Shown here: one piece after another, positions 1 through 4,132 of the stretch
Layout: the number at the start of each line of letters is the position of its first letter
How positions within the stretch are numbered: position 1 is the first letter of the stretch
Source: Nitrososphaerales archaeon TH5896
GTDB taxonomy: Archaea > Thermoproteota > Nitrososphaeria > Nitrososphaerales > Nitrososphaeraceae
Direction of reading: 5' to 3'
DNA length: 5,719 bases
Assembly (NCBI GenBank): GCA_014523625.1
Contig: JAATVP010000079.1
Coordinates: 1 to 5,719 of the forward strand
Translations under genes and position numbers: made by a program
Notes under the pieces: generated by a model
What the model was told of the DNA's origin: nothing
Databases searched by the model: none
What the model saw: the letters and a program-made list of their open reading frames with translations, nothing else

Positions 1-121
1 CTACAAGAGCAGATAATATTTTAGTATTTAGATTGATCTGATGTCATATTAACTATTAATTATATAGTATATGTGGTATTCATTTCTGTCGTGTCGGATA
101 GTTGTCGCGTCTATGCCTGCC

Positions 122-155
122 GTTCGTGCTAGTTCTGTATTTCAACTAGCACAAC
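122..155. repeat. Perfect 9-bp inverted repeat, extended to 12 bp with a bulge
   Basis: GTGCTAGTT (126-134) is the exact reverse complement of AACTAGCAC (144-152), with a 9-base loop between them. If C125 is bulged out, GTT at 122-124 also pairs with AAC at 153-155, giving a 12-bp stem. It lies about 60 bases upstream of the likely TATA box of the secreted-protein gene. No T-run follows, so a regulator-binding site or a structured RNA is more likely than a terminator. This role is inferred. Confidence 0.6.
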
Positions 156-214
156 TATCTCACGGCCACATCTAACTGCAGCAATTTTGTTACTATCTAA
201 CTGAAAAAATATCT

Positions 215-223
215 GATATAAAT
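215..223 (+). promoter_or_regulatory. Candidate TATA box for the 278-514 gene
   Basis: GATATAAAT lies 55-63 bases upstream of the ATG at 278. Archaeal transcription usually starts about 25-30 bases downstream of the TATA box, so this placement implies a leader of roughly 30 bases. It is the best TATA-like match in the region, but no BRE was clearly recognised. Confidence 0.35.
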
Positions 224-277
224 GAGAGCCCGATTTTGCTCAATGCAAATAAATTCAAACTTCGTTTAAGCTGCCAA

Positions 278-514
278 ATGAATTCGAAATATATGGTAAT
301 TGTAGCAGCAATGGCTGTCATGCTCATTGGAGCAACAGCATTAGCAACAGATGACGCATTCGCAGGGAAGAAGAAATATGGAAAGAACCAAGTAATATCG
401 CAAGCCAACGCGTGTGGCAATGATAAACTACCAATGTATGTCTTCTGCCAAAACATTGACTCACAAGTTCAGGGCGAAGACAACGGAGTAGTACTAAGCG
501 GCGTCCAAAAGTAG
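278..514 (+). CDS. Small secreted protein with N-terminal signal peptide, function unknown
   Basis: This is a 78-aa exported protein. Residues 1-5 (MNSKY) form a short basic n-region, residues 6-23 a hydrophobic core rich in Ala, Val, Ile and Met, and DDAFA at 25-29 gives a signal peptidase site with likely cleavage after Ala29. The mature part begins with a basic GKKKYGKNQ stretch and carries two cysteines (Cys46, Cys57) that could form one disulphide outside the cell. I recall similar short proteins as a multi-copy group in soil thaumarchaea, but the role is unknown. A TTG at 236 would extend the frame by 14 residues. I prefer the ATG at 278 because it puts a standard signal peptide directly at the N-terminus. 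It has its own terminator-like hairpin and is probably monocistronic. Confidence 0.85.
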   Translation: MNSKYMVIVAAMAVMLIGATALATDDAFAGKKKYGKNQVISQANACGNDKLPMYVFCQNIDSQVQGEDNGVVLSGVQK

Positions 515-522
515 TGGAGAAG

Positions 523-570
523 ATCGCCATGGTGGCGATTAAAATTAAAAAGTCCCAATACCTCTTTTTT
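523..570 (+). terminator. Hairpin and T-run after the secreted-protein gene
   Basis: ATCGCCA (523-529) pairs with TGGCGAT (533-539) around a 3-base loop, beginning 8 bases after the stop codon. An A-rich segment follows, then a T6 run at 565-570. Archaeal RNA polymerase terminates mainly at T-runs, so the T6 is the likely functional part. The hairpin may protect the 3' end of the transcript. Confidence 0.5.
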
Positions 571-642
571 ACTTGATTACTCTTAACGATCTGTATGACA
601 ACTAGAACTTTTATAATATCTAATCACAGTCAGTTCATATTC

Positions 643-673
643 TGAAAGCTGAAAGCTATAAAATCGCGGCCGC
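643..673. promoter_or_regulatory. Direct repeat, TATA box and GC palindrome cluster
   Basis: Two adjacent copies of TGAAAGC (643-649, 650-656) run straight into a good TATA-like box, TATAAAAT (657-664). One base later comes the perfect 8-bp palindrome GCGGCCGC (666-673), which stands out in AT-rich surroundings. Transcription from this box would start near 685-690, giving a long leader for the gene at 767 or a separate short RNA. The role is inferred from layout only. Confidence 0.3.
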
Positions 674-702
674 ATTTTGTACCTGGTTAATTATCGAAAA
701 AA

Positions 703-714
703 TATAATATAAAT
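703..714 (+). promoter_or_regulatory. Candidate proximal TATA box for the 767-1096 gene
   Basis: TATAATATAAAT ends 31 bases before the ATA codon at 746 and 52 bases before the TTG at 767. Initiation about 25-27 bases downstream of its centre would fall near 735. That fits a short leader ahead of an original start at 746 better than a start at 767. Confidence 0.4.
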
Positions 715-766
715 CTGAATTAACCAAGATAAGATTTGTAGTCAAATAGCGGCTTTAGAGAAGAAA

Positions 767-1096
767 TTGATTAACTTCCAACAACAACCAGGACTGACTG
801 TTTCTCAGATTCTGCGTGTTTATGGAAAGCAGTTTACACAGATTACTGGATGGTATACTGATGGGCGAAATGGTAGATGTGCAGCCGGTGTTTTAATGTC
901 TTACTATGGGTGGAACGGCTGTGATTTTTTTGGTATAGTTAGAAGCTTAATCTGTACTTTACATTTGTTGAAGAATGCGGGTCTTCAAATTGAATTTATT
1001 GCTCAGTTGAATGATTCTGGCAAGACATTCGATGAGATAGCTGATTTTCTGGACAAAGTTGGCAAAAGACCAGCCGATCCAGGCTGGACATGTTAG
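767..1096 (+). CDS. Conserved-looking small protein of unknown function, uncertain start
   Basis: The frame reads 109 aa from a TTG. No transmembrane segment or signal peptide is obvious. Visible blocks are a helix-like LTVSQILRVYG (10-20), a Cys/Gly patch GRCAAGVLMSYYGWNGC (36-52) and a C-terminal LNDSGKTFDEIADFLD (81-96). A GRCAxG patch followed later by a WND/LND-G-T-F-E-type segment resembles small bacterial families of unknown function such as DUF6197; this resemblance is tentative. There are four cysteines (38, 52, 63, 109). The frame stays open upstream to 719, and the codons from 746 read I-A-A-L-E-K-K, like a natural N-terminus whose ATG has become ATA. A decayed relative lies at 2631-2765. 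The DUF1059 gene follows after 35 bases on the same strand and may be co-transcribed. Confidence 0.7.
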   Translation: MINFQQQPGLTVSQILRVYGKQFTQITGWYTDGRNGRCAAGVLMSYYGWNGCDFFGIVRSLICTLHLLKNAGLQIEFIAQLNDSGKTFDEIADFLDKVGKRPADPGWTC

Positions 1097-1131
1097 ACAA
1101 GTTTAAGTAAAATGTTCTGCTATCAATCTCC

Positions 1132-1314
1132 ATGTTGTCGATCACATGTCGTGACGTCGGGCAGAATTGTGATTGTATAGTACAGGGAGAGACAGAAGAA
1201 GAACTTATGAAAAATGCTGCAGAACATGCTGTTAAAGATCATGGTTACACGGAAGAAGATATCATGACGCCTGAGATGAAAGAAAGAATAAAATCACATA
1301 TTCATAAGTCTTAA
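1132..1314 (+). CDS. DUF1059 family small protein
   Basis: This is a 60-aa soluble protein with the layout of DUF1059: an N-terminal segment SITCRDVGQNCDC (3-15), an acidic helix beginning GETEEELMKNAAEHA (19-33), then HGY (37-39) and a closing MTPEMKERIKSHI-type helix. Cys6, Cys13, Cys15, His32 and His37 are the residues most likely to matter; metal binding is a reasonable guess but is not shown. The family is widespread in bacteria and archaea, often in several copies, and its biochemical role is unknown. The ATG at 1132 gives the usual family length. It follows the 767-1096 gene by 35 bases and converges on the acidic-protein gene with 13 bases between the stop codons. Confidence 0.85.
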   Translation: MLSITCRDVGQNCDCIVQGETEEELMKNAAEHAVKDHGYTEEDIMTPEMKERIKSHIHKS

Positions 1315-1327
1315 GAGTTATTATGGC

Positions 1328-1787
1328 CTAGGGGAATGGAAGTAACGTACGTCCATCATCACCACTAGATGACTCTTCATTATTTTCTGAATCTTCATCA
1401 TCATTTTCTTGCTCATTGTCTCTATTAGTGTCATCACTATCTGCACTATTTTCAGAATCATCACTGTTAGCATTATTATTTCCTGAATCAGTATCAGATG
1501 CATCTAGATCCGTATCAGTTGTGGGTGCACTTAGATCTTGATCAGTAGGAGAAATATCTGGGAGTACTAATGGTACCTCAGTGTTATCGGATTGAGTATC
1601 ATCCCCCGCAGCAGCTGGATTAGAAGAAAGTGATGATGATATTTTCTCGTCATCGTCACAATCAGTTAAATTAGACGGGTCACAGGAGATTATGGTTCCA
1701 TAAAGCTCAGTTGGCAGGAGATAAAGTGGAAAGCCCAAATACTAATGCCGAATACTGAAGTATACTATTGTTGTATTTGGATTTCAT
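1328..1787 (-). CDS. Secreted acidic Asp/Ser/Asn-rich protein, frameshifted in the signal peptide
   Basis: As it stands, the main frame (1738 to 1328) has only a TTG start, directly after a stop codon at 1742-1744. The ATG at 1787-1785 opens another frame encoding MKSKYNNSILQYSALVFG, a good signal-peptide n- and h-region, which ends at a stop after about 26 codons. Removing one base, most simply from the TTT-GGG run at 1734-1739, joins the two into a 152-aa protein with a continuous hydrophobic segment ending near ELYG. Next come two cysteines in SCDPSNLTDCDDD, then about 100 residues of low-complexity Asp, Ser, Asn, Glu and Thr, and a short RTLLPFP tail. Such a segment would be an extended, highly negative surface stalk or a divalent-cation-binding tail. 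A TATA-like ATATATT about 26-33 bases upstream supports the 1787 start. The lesion may be a mutation or a sequencing error. Confidence 0.65.
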
Positions 1788-1812
1788 AAGCTGCTTATTA
1801 GGCTCTATAGAG

Positions 1813-1820
1813 AATATATG
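1813..1820 (-). promoter_or_regulatory. Candidate TATA box for the acidic secreted protein
   Basis: Read on the minus strand, CATATATT lies 26-33 bases before the ATG at 1787. That is the spacing expected for a leaderless or nearly leaderless archaeal transcript. It supports the ATG rather than the TTG at 1738. Confidence 0.4.
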
Positions 1821-1840
1821 TGTTTTTTGTGTACCAAAAA

Positions 1841-2040
1841 TAGGCATTTTGGTCTTTCCAAATTTTCTTCTTTGGCTTAGTATTATCTAAATTTTTTGAA
1901 ATATTAGCTTTAGTTTAAATAGAATACAGATGTCTTTCAATAGCCCATCCAGGACAGCCTAAAGCTCTGGCATCATTTGATTCTAGGATAAAACCTGTAT
2001 GTTGGTTAATTTGTTTATTTTGTTTTTAAAACTTGTTGAA
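1841..2040 (-). pseudogene. Relic of the 3' part of a membrane-protein gene, second copy
   Basis: On the minus strand one frame reads TGFILESNDARALG, CPGWAIERHLYSI, then a stop, then a lysine-rich stretch with KANISKNLD. The same gene end, also decayed, lies at 3466-3620. The two share GGGCTATTGAAAGACATCT exactly (1929-1947 and 3555-3573) and looser matches on both sides, including a TTT[C/G]...AATTTTCTT block at the 3' side. At least two stops interrupt this copy (one in WAIERHLYSI-stop, one upstream near 2026). It keeps a Cys-Pro-Gly-Trp segment that the other copy appears to have lost. The parent family is not recognised. No matching upstream transmembrane segment could be placed with confidence, so this copy is probably truncated. 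Confidence 0.55.
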
Positions 2041-2142
2041 ATTGAAGACTGGAGAAATGAAAATTAACTAAAGCAGAATGTTTGAGTATGCGCTAAAAGA
2101 AAAAAACTAGATTAACCCATAGAATAACACATTAGTTCATAT

Positions 2143-2152
2143 TACTATAATG
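2143..2152 (+). promoter_or_regulatory. Candidate TATA box for the response regulator
   Basis: TACTATAATG lies 22-31 bases before the ATG at 2174, which is a leaderless spacing. No Shine-Dalgarno-like sequence precedes the start. Confidence 0.35.
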
Positions 2153-2173
2153 CCTAACTAATTGTGACTCTTA

Positions 2174-2561
2174 ATGAGTTACGGACAGAAGAAGACTGTC
2201 GTGATATGCGATGATGAGCAAGATCTGCTTCAAGTATTTGAGCTGGCTCTCGAGTCGAAATACAATGTAATTTTGGCTAGTTCTGGTGAAGAGTGTATTA
2301 ACAGATTCTTAGAAGAAAAGAATCGGGGAAACAAAGTACATCTCATACTATTAGATTACAGATTGGGTGACATGATGGGTGATTCTGTTGCTCGTACAAT
2401 AAAACAGTATAACGAAACTAAAATAATTCTTATTTCTGCATATAATCTGGATAGTGCATTCGTGAAAGAATTAGAAGAAAACAAGTACATTGTAAAAATA
2501 TATAGAAAAGCCAATTCAAGTAGCTGATCTAATTGAGATAGTTGCAAGTACAATAAGTTAG
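2174..2561 (+). CDS. CheY-like single-domain response regulator with a C-terminal frameshift
   Basis: This is a receiver domain of two-component signalling, expected to be cytoplasmic and phosphorylated by a histidine kinase. The acidic pair Asp13-Asp14 (ICDDE), the phospho-acceptor Asp61 (LILLDYRLGD) and the switch Ser88 (ILISAY) are all present. As written, the frame ends at 2527 after 117 aa with an abnormal tail (IYRKANSSS) and lacks the conserved Lys-Pro. The next frame carries the expected ending, YIEKPIQVADLIEIVASTIS, stopping at 2559-2561. Dropping one A from the A5 run at 2494-2498 joins the two as VKYIEKP and restores a normal 128-aa receiver. No output domain is present, so it would act through protein contacts. 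No kinase gene is adjacent. The frameshift is either a recent inactivating mutation, a phase-variable tract or a homopolymer sequencing error. Confidence 0.85.
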
Positions 2562-2630
2562 ACTGATGTCAAGTGACAACCGTATCCATCAGACAATTCT
2601 CTAATAGCTTGTTAATTATAGTGCATTCAC

Positions 2631-2765
2631 ATGAGTAGACAACAGCTGCTCTTAAGACAAGAATTAACAGTTTCTCAGATTCTAGAACATCTGGGAAGCA
2701 ATTCAAATAGGCTTTCCTCCCGTCAACCTGCAAGTCATAATTATCTAGGCGATAAATTCCAGTGA
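2631..2765 (+). pseudogene. Decayed paralogue fragment of the 767-1096 gene
   Basis: A 44-codon frame from the ATG at 2631 contains ELTVSQILEHLG, matching GLTVSQILRVYG of the 109-aa protein, with identical bases GTTTCTCAGATTCT. After that point the similarity continues in the next frame as GKQF followed by a stop, against GKQFTQ in the intact gene, which indicates a one-base shift near 2690. Nothing matching the Cys/Gly patch or the LNDSGKTFDEIADF end was found downstream. It is a truncated, frameshifted remnant and probably encodes nothing. It sits between the response regulator and the 70-aa gene. Confidence 0.6.
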
Positions 2766-2824
2766 CCGATTGGTAATATCTTCAAATTGTCAATACTGAA
2801 ATAGGATATGCAACATGACTTCAT

Positions 2825-3037
2825 ATGAGCGATGATATGAGAACTCAGTTAACTGACTTTGCGGCCGAATTTATAGCAGATGCAGAAGCTGAACAAAGAC
2901 TGAAAGAAGTATTCAAAAAGTATATGGATATTGCTCGTGTATCCAAAGAAGCCGGAAACTATGAACAACTTGTAGAATCCTATATCCACGCTAATGCCGC
3001 TGCAACATTTTTGGAGTTAATAAAAAAGAAAGATTAG
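2825..3037 (+). CDS. Small helical protein of unknown function
   Basis: This is a 70-aa soluble protein, intact and with coding-like composition. It is almost certainly all-helical: an acidic first helix (about residues 5-30, TDFAAEFIADAEAEQRLKEVF), a second helix around KYMDIARVSKEAGNYEQLVE, and a third with YIHANAAATFLELIKKKD. There are no cysteines, signal peptide or membrane segment. I do not recognise the family. The start is fixed to within a few codons by an in-frame TGA at 2816-2818. It stands alone in a region of decayed genes, so its intact state suggests it is still under selection. Confidence 0.7.
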   Translation: MSDDMRTQLTDFAAEFIADAEAEQRLKEVFKKYMDIARVSKEAGNYEQLVESYIHANAAATFLELIKKKD

Positions 3038-3043
3038 AATTTC

Positions 3044-3139
3044 TTGCAGTGCAGAAATACCTATCAGGCATCAACAGTTACACTGCAATGTCACAAGCTA
3101 ACACAGTCCTATCTATAGACTTCTTTTTGTCTGTTAGCT
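3044..3139. repeat. Two inverted repeats downstream of the 70-aa gene
   Basis: TTGCAGTG (3044-3051) is the exact reverse complement of CACTGCAA (3081-3088), with 29 bases between. Immediately after, AGCTAAC (3097-3103) pairs with GTTAGCT (3133-3139). The second pair overlaps the peptidase relic, so it may be fortuitous. The first could be a 3' structure of the 70-aa gene transcript. Confidence 0.35.
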
Positions 3140-3386
3140 GCAAACTCTGATGTTGTGCGTTAAAGACGACTCTGATATTGGTGGAACCAACCCAATGTAA
3201 TGGAATCATTCAAACTTTATTGTGATTATGCATTCAAATGAAGAATACTCAAGATTCGATCATTTAAGCTATCACAGTGCAACGGTGAAAGTAGGTCAAA
3301 GCGTCAAAGCGGGCAAAGAGTTAGCCCGGGTCGGATTGGACTTCCCATTAACTACTGCGTTTATAGAGCTTCTTTCATCTTTTTAA
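3088..3386 (+). pseudogene. M23 (LytM-type) metallopeptidase remnant
   Basis: Conceptual translation through three frames gives an M23 peptidase core. Frame one (from 3088) reads NTVLSIDFFLSV, like the HYAIDF...V.G zinc-site segment. Frame two (3131-3160) reads LLAANSDVVR. Frame three (3159-3386) reads VKDDSDIGGTNPM, a stop at 3198-3200, then NFIVIMHSNEEYSRFDHLS and ATVKVGQSVKAGKELARVG. The last two are hallmark M23 strands (I.H.n.eYs.Y.HLs and VKVGq.VkaGq.ia.vG). M23 enzymes are zinc endopeptidases that usually cleave peptide cross-bridges or glycine-rich peptides outside the cell. Here the first zinc His is replaced, the closing HxH motif is absent, there are at least two frameshifts and a stop, and no signal sequence is seen. 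The gene is dead, and the ATG at 3228 opens only a fragment. Confidence 0.75.
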
Positions 3387-3465
3387 ATGCAGACAAATGT
3401 ACGTTTCTGTAGTCAATTAAGATATTACTTCATATCATTTTGTAAATCTAAGTAACTAACTAATA

Positions 3466-3957
3466 TCATGGTCTTCCCAAATTTTCTTTTCTAGCTTTAA
3501 TATCATCTAGAATTGTCCGAAAAGCTGGTTTTAATTTAGATGTAATGGCATCGAGATGTCTTTCAATAGCCCAATACTGCAGCATCATTAATTCAATGAC
3601 AAAATCTGTAAGATGTCTTTTTCATTTCAAGATCCAAAGCGAAAGTGATGATTTACTAAATACGCAATTTCGATTAGAGCAAAAAATCCAAAAATGGCCA
3701 ACGTAAATTTAAGCAATTCTTTTTTCAATATCCATGTTCTGCTTTCGCTTTGTTTTTAAGTATATTTCATCTATCTCTTAGCAGAATCGATGGTCATTCA
3801 ATTTTATATGATTGTACTGTCAGATCGTTACATATCTCATATGCTGTTTTTTCTATTCTTTTCAACCCATTCATGCTTATCTTCACCAGTGACTCACTAA
3901 TTTCTCTTTGTCTTTACTTTTGCGTATATTTAGTTGCGTCATAATAGCTATCTCCAT
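3466..3957 (-). pseudogene. Multiply broken gene for a one-helix membrane protein
   Basis: On the minus strand, protein-like segments follow one another in different frames: MTQLNIRKSKDKEKLVS, LVKISMNGLKRIEKTAYEI, CNDLTVQSYKIE, a stop-containing EIDEIYLKTKRKQNMDIEKR piece, a membrane helix KFTLAIFGFFALIEIAYLV, NHHFRFGS, and finally WAIERHLDAITSKLKPAFR and TILDDIKARKENLGRP with a stop at 3466-3468. Shifts or stops fall near 3890, 3795, 3779, 3710, 3628 and 3615. The parent would have been about 155-160 aa: a basic, helical N-terminal half, one transmembrane helix near the middle, and a basic helical tail. I do not recognise the family. A second decayed copy of its 3' end is at 1841-2040. The plus-strand open frame at 3750-3944 is its antisense. 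Confidence 0.65.
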
Positions 3958-4132
3958 TCTACATCTGGGTTATCTCTTTACCATAACGTATTTTGATTTT
4001 CTAAGCGGTAATATTTGATTCGTGGGGCTGAGATAGTCGATTGATCTGGACGGGGGGTTACGGCCTGTCATTCATATCCATCAACTGAAAGCTTTTTCTA
4101 TTTCAATCTATTAACACGAATCTAATATACTA
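3958..4132. other. Intergenic region upstream of the membrane-protein gene
   Basis: No gene was recognised. A short G-rich segment (about 4022-4066, including a run of six G at 4052-4057) interrupts otherwise AT-rich sequence 75-110 bases before the ATG at 4133. No convincing TATA box at the usual distance was identified; AATATTT around 4010 is a weak possibility with a long leader. Confidence 0.4.

Larger units (their letters stand above)
1..277. other. Intergenic region upstream of small secreted protein
   Basis: No convincing gene was found on either strand. The stretch is AT-rich at both ends, with a more GC-balanced core at about 90-180 that holds an inverted repeat (listed separately). 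A TATA-like element lies near its right end. The minus-strand open frame across 193-456 is mostly the antisense of the secreted-protein gene and is not supported. Confidence 0.6.

Noticed and set aside
60..235. Minus-strand frame with an EIVVLVEIQN-like stretch
   Set aside because: It is only about 30 codons, ends at stops on either side, and has no continuation in other frames, so chance is likely.
193..456. Minus-strand open frame of 87 codons with hydrophobic stretches
   Set aside because: It is antisense to the signal-peptide gene at 278-514, and its hydrophobicity comes from the complementary strand. It has no promoter or family resemblance.
1321..1503. Minus-strand Met/Ile/Lys-rich frame inside the acidic gene
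   Set aside because: It is a frame-shadow of the repetitive Asp/Ser codons (GAT-rich reading as ATG/ATT) and has no start region of its own.
2356..2553. Minus-strand open frame of 65 codons
   Set aside because: It is antisense to the receiver domain, whose plus-strand reading carries all the expected motifs.
3285..3345. GC-richer, tRNA-like patch with GGGCAAAGAGTTAGCCC
   Set aside because: The bases are explained by the conserved VKVGQSVKAGKELARVG coding segment of the peptidase relic. No cloverleaf could be drawn.
3750..3944. Plus-strand hydrophobic open frame of 64 codons
   Set aside because: It is antisense to the Lys/Glu-rich minus-strand relic. The minus-strand segments read like real protein and continue into the next relic segments.
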